Source: Bacillus sp. SD075 (GTDB lineage Bacteria; Bacillota; Bacilli; Bacillales; DSM-1321). Taken from it: 64,000 nucleotides of DNA. A program made the translations under genes and the position numbers. The stretch covers positions 1-64,000 of the forward strand of contig NZ_JADILK010000006.1 in assembly GCF_017355165.1 (NCBI RefSeq), written 5' to 3'. How positions within the stretch are numbered: the stretch's first letter is position 1; every line of letters starts with the position of its first letter. The notes under the pieces are model-generated. The model ran no database searches. It saw only the letters and a list, made by a program, of their open reading frames with translations, and was not told where the DNA came from. Of this stretch, positions 1 to 8,596 are shown piece by piece.

Positions 1-89
1 ATGAAATCCTGCGAATAAGCGAGTATTCGTGAGCATTATCTATTAAACTGAGGGAGTTCATTATGAAGATAACGAACTTATAAAAGGAC

Positions 90-127
90 AAAAAGAATGG
101 GGAGCCCATCGGGAGTTCCATTCTTTG
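90..127 (-). terminator. Rho-independent terminator of the aldo/keto reductase gene
   Basis: Read on the minus strand, AAAGAATGG pairs with CCATTCTTT, with a smaller TCCC/GGG stem inside, followed by a run of T. It lies just past the stop codon of the reductase gene, so it fits as its terminator. Confidence 0.7.
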
Positions 128-146
128 CGTTCAAAGGTAAGGATCA

Positions 147-1049
147 TTACGGAATATCATGTCCCATCGAGCTGGTTAAAATGTTAAACCATTGTTCTTT
201 TTCCATGCTTAATTTTAGTGAATCAATGGCACTGTCCAATCGTTCTTTCTTACCGGATCCAACGATCGGAATGATTTTTGCAGGATGCCTCAACAGCCAT
301 GCATACATCACTTCATCTATTCCATTAGCCCCGATTTCTTCTTTTACGTTTTCTAACGCTTCTCTTAATCGAACAGCCTTTTCATTCGATTGCTCAAAGA
401 TGCCTCCTCCAGCAAGTGGTGACCATGCCATTGGAGTCACGCCCGTTTGCTGACATAAGTTAATGGTTCCATCTTCAAAGTTTTCAAGATTGTACGCAGA
501 AAGTTCCAGCTGATTCGTCACAAGCGGATATTCAAGATAAGATTGAAGCATATCCCATTGCGGTTTTTTGAAGTTCGATACTCCAAAGTTATGGACCTTT
601 CCTGATTCTTTTAATTGATTAAACGCCTCAGCTGTTTCTGCCGGGTCCATCAGGGGATCCGGACGATGAATAAGTAACAGATCAATATAATCCGTTTTAA
701 GATTCATAAGGGATTGTTCAACAGACTTTATAATATGGGTTTTACTAGTGTTGTAATGGTGACTTTTATGAGATGGACGGTTTTCTGATTTAAGTACTAT
801 GCCACATTTCGTAATGATCTCCATCTTACCTCGTAATGATGGCTTTAATGAAAGTGCGTTCCCAAAAATCTCTTCACATGTATAGCTGCCATATATGTCA
901 GCGTGATCATATGTAGTGACGCCGCGATCCATTCCATGTTCAATGAGAGATAGGGTTTCCTCGGTAGAAAATCTCCAATCTGCCAATCTCCACATACCGT
1001 GTACAATGCGTGAAAGACTAAAATCTTCAGTTAGATTGATTCTTTGCAT
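147..1049 (-). CDS. Aldo/keto reductase (YdhF-like)
   Basis: Predicted NAD(P)H-dependent cytosolic oxidoreductase of the aldo/keto reductase family, 300 residues, normal for the family. The (beta/alpha)8-barrel motifs are visible: TTYDHADIYG carries the catalytic Asp and Tyr, the Lys lies in IITKCGI, and the His in LLIHRPDP. PMAWSPLAGGG and PIVGSGKKERL form the cofactor-binding C-terminal part. I chose the start MQRINLTEDF because AAGGGGAG sits about seven bases upstream; an upstream in-frame extension of 25 residues has no such site. It stands alone with its own terminator. The substrate cannot be told from sequence. Confidence 0.9.
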   Translation of the reverse strand: MQRINLTEDFSLSRIVHGMWRLADWRFSTEETLSLIEHGMDRGVTTYDHADIYGSYTCEEIFGNALSLKPSLRGKMEIITKCGIVLKSENRPSHKSHHYNTSKTHIIKSVEQSLMNLKTDYIDLLLIHRPDPLMDPAETAEAFNQLKESGKVHNFGVSNFKKPQWDMLQSYLEYPLVTNQLELSAYNLENFEDGTINLCQQTGVTPMAWSPLAGGGIFEQSNEKAVRLREALENVKEEIGANGIDEVMYAWLLRHPAKIIPIVGSGKKERLDSAIDSLKLSMEKEQWFNILTSSMGHDIP

Positions 1050-1265
1050 GCTTTTCTCCCCTTTTTTACTTTGATTGGTCTTGCTTAATAGCCGTTTATC
1101 CTTTGTAATCTGTGTCAGTATCATTTGCTACTGTCATGAACTTAAGTATAATTTAAATTTTCGGAGAATCCTAATCATGAGTGATCCTTTTATGCCATAT
1201 TCATTTAGCATACTTATATTTGTTTACCTTCCATTCTAGGTATATGATAGATTAAAAGACTGAAG

Positions 1266-1541
1266 GTGGAACGACCTATCAATTATGAAACGAGAAAACC
1301 TATAAACATTACCCTCAATCCGTACCTGACTAATAGACTCGCTAACCTGGTTGAAGAAAGAAATATCCCCATCGAAAGATTGATGGATAAAGCTGTAGAC
1401 TTGTTACTTGAATACATGGAGGATAATGAAACCGTTAATCAGGTGAAATACAGTAATATCGAAGCGATTGAAAAGAATAAAGAAATGATTGCAAAAAGTA
1501 GAGAATTCATTGATAAAAACAAGCACTCAACTCCTAAGTAA
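1266..1541 (+). CDS. Small ribbon-helix-helix-like protein
   Basis: A 91-residue, highly charged hypothetical protein beginning with GTG. The segment PINITLNPYLTNRLANLVEE followed by a second amphipathic helix (RLMDKAVDLLLEYMED) looks like a ribbon-helix-helix DNA-binding fold, with a predicted helical, Lys-rich tail (EKNKEMIAKSREFIDKNK). An in-frame stop lies just upstream and no ATG is available, so GTG is the only reasonable start; the ribosome binding site is weak. No toxin or partner gene is adjacent. It could be a small repressor or a lone antitoxin-like protein; function is unknown. Confidence 0.55.
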   Translation: MERPINYETRKPINITLNPYLTNRLANLVEERNIPIERLMDKAVDLLLEYMEDNETVNQVKYSNIEAIEKNKEMIAKSREFIDKNKHSTPK

Positions 1542-1560
1542 AGTGCTTGTTTCATACTAT

Positions 1561-1670
1561 AGGCACTAGCTTTCCGCGGTCGGTCCGCTCTCGGCTTGCG
1601 ACTGAGGGGGTCTCACCTAGACTCGCTTTTCCTGCTGGAGTATCGAACACCCGCTCCAATCCACTTTGTT
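1561..1670 (+). repeat. Dispersed GC-rich intergenic repeat, copy 1
   Basis: Contains CTAGCTTTCCGCGG, then a GGGGTCTCACCTAGACTCGC segment, then CTGGAGTATCG and the end motif GCTCCAATCCACTTTG. The same order of motifs occurs in four other gaps of this window (6518, 11719, 25941 and 55988). It is non-coding and markedly more GC-rich than its surroundings. Confidence 0.75.
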
Positions 1671-1797
1671 TTAACATTTAGATAGACTCCAATTGCCCAT
1701 GGTCCTTTTTATATTATTATCGAAGGATTGAAAACTTAAGGTATGAAAATGCCTTCTAAATATGATTCTATTCACCAGGAGCAACGTGAGATCACAT

Positions 1798-2223
1798 TCA
1801 TGATTCCATGATATCCCACTGCGGATTCCAAACGACTTCCCAAATGTGTCCATCAGGGTCTTGAAAGTGTGCAGAGTATCCTCCCCAGAAAGTGTCATGT
1901 GCGGGATCGGTTATGATTGCGCCAGCTTTTTTTGCTTTTTCCAACACAATATTCACTTCCTTTTTACTACCTACATTGTGACCAAGGGTAAATTCAGTAG
2001 GACTTGTCGGAGACAAAGGAACCTTGGCCTCATGCGCTATATCCTTTCGACCCCAAATGGCAAGCTTTAGGCCTTCTTGCAAGTCGAAAAAGGCAACGGC
2101 TCCATGCTCAAATTCTTTGCCCACTATTCCTTCTGTTTGAAATCCCAGGCCATCCCGATAGAATTCCAGCGATTTTTCCAAATCTTCCACACCTAATGTA
2201 ATGACAGTAATACGTGGTTTCAT
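1798..2223 (-). CDS. VOC family (glyoxalase/bleomycin-resistance fold) protein
   Basis: A 141-residue single-gene protein of the vicinal oxygen chelate superfamily. It shows the two beta-alpha-beta-beta-beta modules: an N-terminal ITLGVEDLEKSLEFYRDGLGF and a C-terminal half ending HFQDPDGHIWEVVWNPQW, where the Glu before VVWNP is the usual metal-ligand position. Start ATG is preceded by AAGGGGGC. Members include lyases, dioxygenases and drug-binding proteins; the sequence does not decide between these. It is flanked by unrelated genes and is likely monocistronic. Confidence 0.85.
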   Translation of the reverse strand: MKPRITVITLGVEDLEKSLEFYRDGLGFQTEGIVGKEFEHGAVAFFDLQEGLKLAIWGRKDIAHEAKVPLSPTSPTEFTLGHNVGSKKEVNIVLEKAKKAGAIITDPAHDTFWGGYSAHFQDPDGHIWEVVWNPQWDIMES

Positions 2224-2424
2224 AAGTGCCCCCTTCTACTTACTTTCTCTTTCTATTGGTTAAAAAACGCTTTTATTTCAAACCAGATCAAAATAAACAC
2301 GTTTTTTTGCCAATCTAAAATGAATTCCTGTATAGTATAATGATTAACTGATCAAATTCGAATATCAGGATTTACTGACACTTTATTTGAATTGTAATGA
2401 AACCGAAAGGAAAAGCGATTACCA

Positions 2425-2772
2425 ATGATTTCATTTATCCTCACCTTGAAACGTTTCCTAAAAGCCCTGTGGTCCGCTTTTAAATTGAAGAACTTCCAGG
2501 TTCTTTTCGTATTGGTCCTCGTTATGTTATTTTCCGGCACAATTTTCTATGTTAAGCAGGAAGGTCTAACTGTGATTGAATCCCTTTACTTCTGTGTTGT
2601 TACTCTTAGTACGATTGGGCATCCAAGTTTTGAACCAGAGACAACTTTAGGAAAGATGTTTACAATGATTTATATTGTAGGCGGCACCGGATTATTTATG
2701 GGCTTAATAGGATACCTTGCATACGCAATCATAAAGAAACCGGAAAACGAGAGCGATAGCAGCAAAACCTGA
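2425..2772 (+). CDS. Two-TM ion channel related to Bacillus NaK, with an atypical filter
   Basis: A 115-residue membrane protein with an N-terminal amphipathic interfacial helix (LTLKRFLKALWSAFK), a first membrane helix (about residues 25-43), a pore helix (LYFCVVTLS), a filter and a second membrane helix (about 78-104) with glycines (GGTGL) at the hinge position. Organisation, length and many residues match the NaK cation channel of Bacillus cereus as I recall it (LTLKR, FQVLFVL, SGTIFY, EGL, ALYFSVVTL). The filter reads T63-I64-G65-H66-P67 where NaK has TVGDG, so the carbonyl-lined part may be changed. Fold assignment is strong; ion selectivity is unknown. It has its own terminator. Confidence 0.85.
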   Translation: MISFILTLKRFLKALWSAFKLKNFQVLFVLVLVMLFSGTIFYVKQEGLTVIESLYFCVVTLSTIGHPSFEPETTLGKMFTMIYIVGGTGLFMGLIGYLAYAIIKKPENESDSSKT

Positions 2773-2779
2773 ATGTATG

Positions 2780-2810
2780 GGAATGCTTATAATAATTGGC
2801 ATTCCTTTTT
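2780..2810 (+). terminator. Terminator of the channel gene
   Basis: GGAATGC pairs with GCATTCC across a 12-base loop and is followed by TTTTT, eight bases after the channel stop codon. Confidence 0.85.
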
Positions 2811-3220
2811 GATTGTTGTAATAATCGCCATTTAAAAAAGACCAAGTGAAAGCTCTCCCCCAAATTACTGAAGTTTGAGCCTGAACCTTAATTCCTTTAT
2901 ATTTTGGTTTTCTTCAGTTGTTTTAATTCACAAATCTAACCGTGGCAGGATACGGACAACTGATTTTTAACCGCACTTTCCCCTTCCCCCCTTTGAGTGT
3001 CATCAATGGTTATATGCTAGCTATGAATTCCGGAATCGGGATTGTCACGTCGTAAAACTGCCATTTAATGATCAAACTTTCATTTTATCTGATTTAATCC
3101 CAATCAATATGAGTCTCTCCAACATACGTTTGGTTAATTTTAACATTACCCACCTTTTTTTCATTCATTTAATTAATCCATTTTATTACTTTTTTAAGTG
3201 AAAATAACTCTCTACCCACT
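2811..3220. other. Intergenic gap, nothing recognised
   Basis: About 400 bases between the channel and the ABC-F gene, which ends here on the other strand. I see no convincing reading frame, repeat or RNA element. Confidence 0.5.
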
Positions 3221-4849
3221 TTAATCTTCAAGCTCTTTTTTCTTGTTCAAGAGTTGGAGGTATTCCTTATTCAATTCCCCTTTTTCCTCTTCCTTCATAA
3301 CACTGGACAGTTTCCCAAGTGTCTCGATGATTTGCACTTCAATCATAAGAAGTTCAGCCTGTTTATCTTGGTGACCATCCTTGCGCTTAGCCAATTTTGT
3401 TGATTCCTGACTGATAGTCCTTACTCTCGAAGGTTCATCTTCAAATGTAAGTGAATGTGTTGCAAGCGATTGGATCAATGAACGATCATGAGTAACAAAA
3501 ACGATGGTTCCTGGATATGCTTTTAACACTTCGGTTAAAGCCTCTTTAGTATGAATATCCAGATAATTTGTAGGTTCATCCAAAACCATGACATTATAGT
3601 TTCCCAAAAAAACTTTTGCTAGGGAAGCCCTGACTCTTTCCCCACCGCTTAAAAGTGATATTTGTTTGTGAACGTCATCTCCTTTAAAAGCTAATCGTGA
3701 TAATAGCGTACGAATAAAGGCTTGATTGTAGGGACTGTCATCCAATATATTTTCAAGAACCGTTTTACTTTCATTCAAATTTTCTTGTTGTTGGGCAAAA
3801 AATCCAATCTTTGCTGGCTTCGCGACATATAAATCTGGGTGCCCCTCTACTATCTTTTTCAATAATGTCGTTTTTCCTGAACCATTTTGACCATTGATGG
3901 CGAGTCTGCATGAAAGGGGGACATCTCCAAAAATATGCTGTTTCAGGATTCTTGATCCGACTTTCAGGGAACAGCCATTAAATCGAATGACCCTTTTGCT
4001 ATGCAAGGATGGAAATTCTGAAATATCAAAGATGATAGGGGGATCTTCCCTCGGTTTTTCTTTTTTTGCTAGTTTTTCGATTCGAGTTTCAATCGCTTCA
4101 GCAGAACGGTTCAATTTCGCCTTCTGTTTCCCAGCACTGCGTTTATGCAGCCTTGCTTCTGAATTGCCCATTCGTTTAGGGGCTTTCCTAATTGAATCCG
4201 ATTTGGCTTGGAGGTTTTGTGCAGCCTGTTTCAACCGGTTCTTTTCACGGGTATACTCTTCATATTGCTGATTTTCCTTTTCTGATTTTGCTTGCTTTTG
4301 TTTGATATACGCCTCGTAATTCCCTTCATATACAGTTACCTTGCCTTGCTCAACTTCCCATATTGTAGTACACAGATGATTTAAGAATGCTTTATCATGT
4401 GAAGTAAGCAAAAGAGCGCCATTAAAAGACTTTAAATCCTTTTCCAATTGTTCAATTCCAGATACATCTAAATGGCTGGTAGGTTCATCCGCAATCAATA
4501 CATCCGCATTGGAAGACAGAGCTGCGGCGATTTTTCTTCGAGTACGTTCGCCGCCGCTTATGATTTCTTGATTCTCATCGGGCAATTTCCATATGCTCGT
4601 CAATACCCCGCTTATTTCTTGTTCAGTTTCTTCTATTTGCGGAATATAGCTGACTGTTCCATGGCTCTCTATATGACCGGAATCGGGTTCCCTAAACCCC
4701 GCTAGTATAGAAAGAAGGGTCGTTTTGCCTTCTCCATTCCTACCAACTAAACCAACACGGTCATGACTGTAAAGATGAAGTGAATCAACGGATATAACTT
4801 CACGGTTCCCGTAGCTTTTCTTTAAATCATTCGCTTTTAAAAATAACAT
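3221..4849 (-). CDS. ABC-F ATPase, Vga/VmlR-like ribosomal protection type
   Basis: A soluble twin-ATPase of 542 residues without membrane segments, hence ABC-F. Domain 1 has GRNGEGKTTLL (about 37-47), signature SGGERTR and Walker B VLIADEPTSHLD; a charged helical linker spans about 180-285; domain 2 has NGQNGSGKTTLL, signature LSGGERVRASLA and VMVLDEPTNYLD. A charged C-terminal tail follows. Length and the long basic linker resemble ribosome-protection proteins against lincosamides, streptogramins A and pleuromutilins (VmlR, Vga), but a translation-factor role is possible. Start is supported by GAGGGGG eight bases upstream. The upstream leader shows signs of attenuation: a short reading frame and a hairpin covering the ribosome binding site. 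Confidence 0.85.
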   Translation of the reverse strand: MLFLKANDLKKSYGNREVISVDSLHLYSHDRVGLVGRNGEGKTTLLSILAGFREPDSGHIESHGTVSYIPQIEETEQEISGVLTSIWKLPDENQEIISGGERTRRKIAAALSSNADVLIADEPTSHLDVSGIEQLEKDLKSFNGALLLTSHDKAFLNHLCTTIWEVEQGKVTVYEGNYEAYIKQKQAKSEKENQQYEEYTREKNRLKQAAQNLQAKSDSIRKAPKRMGNSEARLHKRSAGKQKAKLNRSAEAIETRIEKLAKKEKPREDPPIIFDISEFPSLHSKRVIRFNGCSLKVGSRILKQHIFGDVPLSCRLAINGQNGSGKTTLLKKIVEGHPDLYVAKPAKIGFFAQQQENLNESKTVLENILDDSPYNQAFIRTLLSRLAFKGDDVHKQISLLSGGERVRASLAKVFLGNYNVMVLDEPTNYLDIHTKEALTEVLKAYPGTIVFVTHDRSLIQSLATHSLTFEDEPSRVRTISQESTKLAKRKDGHQDKQAELLMIEVQIIETLGKLSSVMKEEEKGELNKEYLQLLNKKKELED

Positions 4850-4859
4850 AAAAAAATCC

Positions 4860-4879
4860 CCCTCTATTTTTCTAGAGAG
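4860..4879 (-). promoter_or_regulatory. Hairpin masking the ABC-F ribosome binding site
   Basis: On the minus strand CTCTCTA pairs with TAGAGGG (one G-T wobble) over a six-base loop. The 3' arm is the ribosome binding site of the ABC-F gene, and ATTTTTTT follows directly before the ATG. The structure could act as a translational mask or as a weak terminator. Confidence 0.5.
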
Positions 4880-4961
4880 AGATCGCCTGTTACTAAATTA
4901 ATATACATAAACCAAATATACCTCATCTGATTTGATAACAGAAAAAGTAGTTGTATATGAA

Positions 4962-5009
4962 TTAGTACCTATAAACGAACAGACGAATCCCATCTCTAAA
5001 CATAATCAT
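4962..5009 (-). CDS. Putative 15-residue leader peptide upstream of the ABC-F gene
   Basis: A short frame reads MIMFRDGIRLFVYRY and stops; a second ATG in frame at 5003 would give 13 residues. It lies about 110 bases upstream of the ABC-F start in the same direction. Inducible ABC-F and methylase genes in Bacillus often have such leader peptides, on which antibiotic-stalled ribosomes change downstream folding. The ribosome binding site here is weak (GTGAGA), so translation is uncertain. Nothing else is recognised in the remaining 290 bases of this gap up to the CDF gene. Confidence 0.35.
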   Translation of the reverse strand: MIMFRDGIRLFVYRY

Positions 5010-5302
5010 TAAAAATCTCACATGGGTATCAAAAAGATTCTTGTTCAAATGAAAAAGTGAATTCACTTTACTCACCAATAAATCCGATAAGTAAACATGG
5101 TGAAGTTTATTTTCATTGAATACATCTAACCGATAACACCCATTGAAATAGATTTAGATTTACTGTTTATTTGATAAGATTACTGCTTCATTGTATGAGG
5201 TACCTTTTCCTTCCAATGTAATGAATTAATGATTGCATATTATTCATATGTTTGTAAAGCCAATTTATTCCCTTTTTATTAATGCTCATGAAAACGAGTG
5301 AC

Positions 5303-6172
5303 TTAATTGGGCTCAACATGGACATGAACATCATACACTCCATGATCTTTCTTCATCACTTTCTCTACATGTGTCGCTATATCATGTGCTTCTTTGATAT
5401 CCAAGGTAGAATTGACTAGGATCACAACATCAATCACTTCATTATTCCCATAATTTCTCCCTTTAATTTCTTTTATGCCCTTGACTCCATCCACATTTGT
5501 AATTACATCCTTGTATAGATGAATTTTATTTTCATCAAATCCGTCAGAAAGTTCATGCGAGGCTTGAATGAATATATCCCAGGCTGTTTTGCAAATTAAT
5601 AATCCAACAATGATGGCAGTAAGGGAATCCAGCCAAGGCATATTTAATTGGGAACCGAAAATCCCTATAGCTGTTCCAACACTTACCCAAGCATCGGAAA
5701 TATTATCTTTTGAAGCTGCCATAACGGCCTTACTATTAATTTTTATAGCAAGATTTTTATTATATCGGTATACAAAATACATGGCTATGCCTGATAATAC
5801 ACCTACATACCCTGCAATAATGTCAGGTGATTCCTTACCACCTTTAAGCATGGAAGCAACTGCATCTATTAAAACTTGTACACCAACAGCAAACATGATA
5901 AATGAAGCTACCATCGAAGCAATGGTTTCACTTTTCCAATGACCATAACCGTGATCTTTATCGGGGGGTCTTTGAGCTAGCCTTAAACCGATCAGTACAG
6001 CGATGGACGCGATAATATCAGTCGTGTTGTTCAAACCATCCGCTTTTAAGGCTGCTGAGTCGCTTATGTATCCGATAGCCAGCTTCATGATTGATAGACA
6101 AATATAAGCAATTATACTAATGATTGCACCACGTTCGCCTAATTTGAGGTCATTATATTTTTGTTCTTCCAT
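5303..6172 (-). CDS. Cation diffusion facilitator, Mn(II)-exporter-like (MneP/MneS type)
   Basis: A 289-residue CDF transporter that exports divalent metal in exchange for protons. Six membrane segments occupy about residues 13-200, with the metal-site motif ADGLNNTTDIIAS in TM2 and the conserved DHGYGHWKSE after TM3; a cytoplasmic ferredoxin-like domain (about 208-289) ends in GVYDVHVHVEPN. The DxxxN/D pattern in TM2, without His, fits manganese-type rather than zinc-type CDF proteins and resembles B. subtilis MneP/MneS; this substrate call is inference. ATG is preceded by GGGGGGAAG. No metal-responsive operator was recognised upstream. Confidence 0.85.
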   Translation of the reverse strand: MEEQKYNDLKLGERGAIISIIAYICLSIMKLAIGYISDSAALKADGLNNTTDIIASIAVLIGLRLAQRPPDKDHGYGHWKSETIASMVASFIMFAVGVQVLIDAVASMLKGGKESPDIIAGYVGVLSGIAMYFVYRYNKNLAIKINSKAVMAASKDNISDAWVSVGTAIGIFGSQLNMPWLDSLTAIIVGLLICKTAWDIFIQASHELSDGFDENKIHLYKDVITNVDGVKGIKEIKGRNYGNNEVIDVVILVNSTLDIKEAHDIATHVEKVMKKDHGVYDVHVHVEPN

Positions 6173-6517
6173 TCAACTTCCCCCCACAATTAAGTACTTG
6201 AATATAATATCAACTTAAAAATGGGTGGGTCTATAGCAACCTTTTTGTATCGCTTTATATAAGTAAGTAATATATAACTATGTTGCATAAGGTAAACTAT
6301 CTGAAAAGAATAATATTGATGGAAGTTTTACTATAAGAAAATCCCTTGAGCTGCTATTCAGCCACTCCGAATGAAGATTCCTTGCATGAGAAAAAGGCTG
6401 CGCCAGCAAAAGCCCTAACTGTTGAAGGAAATCCCTGCTGAGTTTACGGCTGACGTATTAGCGGCCCTCTACCATATTCCTAAGTATAAATAAAATATAC
6501 GATTTATACTTCAAAAC
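6173..6517. other. Intergenic gap, nothing recognised
   Basis: No frame or structure I can support. It joins the repeat copy that follows. Confidence 0.4.
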
Positions 6518-6634
6518 AAAGTTGATTGGAGCGGGTGTCCAGACTCCTGCGGAGAAAGCGCGTCCAATAGGAGCTAAGAGCGCAGAGGACGGACCGCCCG
6601 CTGAAAGAGAGTGCCCTACTTTCCAATCAACGTT
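6518..6634 (-). repeat. Dispersed GC-rich repeat, copy 2, with terminal inverted repeats
   Basis: The best-bounded copy. It begins AAAGTTGATTGGA and ends TCCAATCAACGTT, so GTTGATTGGA/TCCAATCAAC form perfect 10-base inverted ends. Inside are GTGTCCAGACTCCTGCGG, GAAAGCGCGTCC and GGACGGACCGCCCGCTGAAAG, the reverse complement of the order in copies 1 and 3. No transposase is present; a MITE-like or hairpin-forming element is likely. Confidence 0.75.
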
Positions 6635-6690
6635 CAATTTTTACATCCCATCAAAAGGAGTAAAAAACATAACCTAAATTTCTTTTAAGA

Positions 6691-7260
6691 TCATGATAAT
6701 GAAGTAAAGGGCATGTCATTTAGATCTTCTTTTATGAGTGAGTACATATATAAATCATCGAATTTGCCACAAGTATATTCATAATGCCTTAGCAATCCTT
6801 CTCTACTAAACCCCTGTTTTTCCACGAGTTTTTGGGATGGGTAATTATCAGGTTCAATTAAAGCTTGAATCCTTTCTAGGTGAAAGTGACGATAGCCATA
6901 CATAACAACGGCTTCCAACGCTTCACTAGCAATGCCTTTTCCCCAATGAGCTTTACTTAATTCATATCCAATTTCAGCTCGATGATGATTGGTGACCATA
7001 TTCAGAAAACCACAACTTCCTATAACCCTACCGGAATCTTTTAATGTAATTCCCCATCTAATTCCCGAACCTTCTTGGAATATAGATTCATACCATTTAA
7101 TTTCATCCCCTACGTCATTTACTGTTTGGCATGGATCTAACCCCATTGGCTTCACTACATCTGTATCAGATAGATATGTAAACATATCACCCGCGTCTTC
7201 CATTGTAACTTCCCTTAAAATCAATCGCTTTGTTTCAATAAGCGGAAATACTTTCCCCAT
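6691..7260 (-). CDS. GNAT N-acetyltransferase, RimJ/RimL-like
   Basis: A 189-residue acetyltransferase (Acetyltransf_3 type). It opens with ETKRLILREVTMEDAGDMF, typical of the RimJ/RimL subgroup, and has the acetyl-CoA site around GYELSKAHWGKGIASEALEA, followed by ALIEPDNYPSQKLVEKQGF, the usual C-terminal motif B. Substrates of such proteins are N-terminal amines of ribosomal or other proteins, or small molecules; the target here is unknown. I set the start at MGKVFPL because GAGGAGG lies eight bases upstream; the ATG eleven codons earlier lacks one. Confidence 0.85.
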   Translation of the reverse strand: MGKVFPLIETKRLILREVTMEDAGDMFTYLSDTDVVKPMGLDPCQTVNDVGDEIKWYESIFQEGSGIRWGITLKDSGRVIGSCGFLNMVTNHHRAEIGYELSKAHWGKGIASEALEAVVMYGYRHFHLERIQALIEPDNYPSQKLVEKQGFSREGLLRHYEYTCGKFDDLYMYSLIKEDLNDMPFTSLS

Positions 7261-7391
7261 CCAATTTTCCTCCTCTAATGTCCCCTTTTTCATATTTTAC
7301 TGCTTCAATCATTACCTAATTAAAGCCGATAATCAACGCTTTTGATAATAAATAAAAGGCGCCCTACCTTCATAGAAACGCCTTATATCGT

Positions 7392-8154
7392 TTACTTGAT
7401 TCCTTCATTTACAGAATTCGTTTCCTTTACTGCTGAAATCATTAAAAACATGAGCCTTCGATTTTCATCTTTTCAGGAACACTTTTTAATAATTCATCTG
7501 AAGGCATCGGTTCCTTTACTGCTATGATGCTGACACCAGCACCAATCAGGTTATTCATATATGTTGAAATCGCATGATGATACTTAACTACGTTTTCGGA
7601 TAAGTAGATTGTTTCTCTTAAACCTTCGATTTGATAGTTGTCAACTGGCCAATGCAGTTGATTTCCTTGATCATCCACATACCAATCTTGTTCGTTGCGA
7701 GAAGTGAAGATTGGATGTTCAACCGAGAATACAAAAGCCCCAGGCTTTAAACAATCATGGACCTTTTTACAAATGCCCTCATATGTCTCAATGTAATGAA
7801 AAACCAACGAACTGAAAGCCACATCGAACTCAGAGTCGGAAAAATCAATGTCTTCCGTTGGCGTTTAATATATGAAATGAAAGGGTCAACCGTTTTCTCA
7901 CGTGCTTTTTGAATCATGTTGTCGGAAATATCCACACCAACGACGGAACTAGCTTGTTGCTAACGGGCAAATCGGCAATGCCAGCCAAAACCACAGCCCA
8001 AATCAAGTACACTTTTATTACGCAGATTTGGCAGTAGCCCTTTTAATATATGCCATTCTAGAGCAGCTTCCAGTCCTTTGACTGAACGAGGCATTTGCTC
8101 AAATGCAGAAAAGAAATTTGCATCATCATATTTGTTTGTTTCATATTTATACAT
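7392..8154 (-). pseudogene. Class I SAM-dependent methyltransferase, broken
   Basis: Three consecutive frames together spell one methyltransferase. The N-terminal part carries the SAM motif SVLDLGCGFGWHCRFA, then an in-frame TAG interrupts before QQASSVVGVDISDNMIQKA (motif II region). A frameshift near 7860 moves to FSDSEFDVAFSSLVFHYIE (motif IV), and a second frameshift near 7458 leads to DENRRLMFLMISAVKE, the expected C-terminus. One nonsense and two frameshift lesions mean it is decayed unless the assembly is wrong. The family is the Methyltransf_11 type; the substrate is unknown. Confidence 0.85.
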
Positions 8155-8596
8155 CCCCTTTAATTCAAGATAGCCTCCTACGATTTATACCTCTTCTATG
8201 ACAGGAGGCTACCTATCTCCTTCTCACCATTTTTTCACCTCTTTTTCTTGATGAATTCCTGTCCTTCTCCTAAGATATTGCTAATTTCCCTACCTCACAT
8301 CTGAAGTTCATATTACTTCAAACACCAACCCTTCATATTGATTCCTTTTGACAATAAGGTGTAATTCTCGATTTCAACAAGATAGATCATCGATATTAGG
8401 CCTTATCTCCTAATGTCTTTTTTAGGAATAAGACTTTTTTACTCATCCTTAATAAGTTATCAAAAAGATAAGCAAACTATACCATATTGCAGTTATACGG
8501 AATCTACCTAGGCTTAAGTTCGTTACAAATTAATCCAGGTAGTAAAAAGGCTAAATGTATATCGCTTAATCAAAATTTAATGGGGTGAATGTTTTT
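8155..8596. other. Intergenic gap with an inverted repeat
   Basis: TAGCCTCCT at 8171-8179 pairs with AGGAGGCTA at 8203-8211, just upstream of the methyltransferase remnant. No T-run follows. A further imperfect hairpin with a T-run lies near 8403-8438. Nothing else is recognised before the secreted phosphoesterase. Confidence 0.5.

Noticed and set aside
97-453. Open frame opposite the aldo/keto reductase
   Set aside because: Fully antisense to a well-supported gene, no ribosome binding site, composition of a shadow frame.
6340-6480. Possible gene remnant before repeat copy 2
   Set aside because: Short frames only, no motif I could name on either strand.
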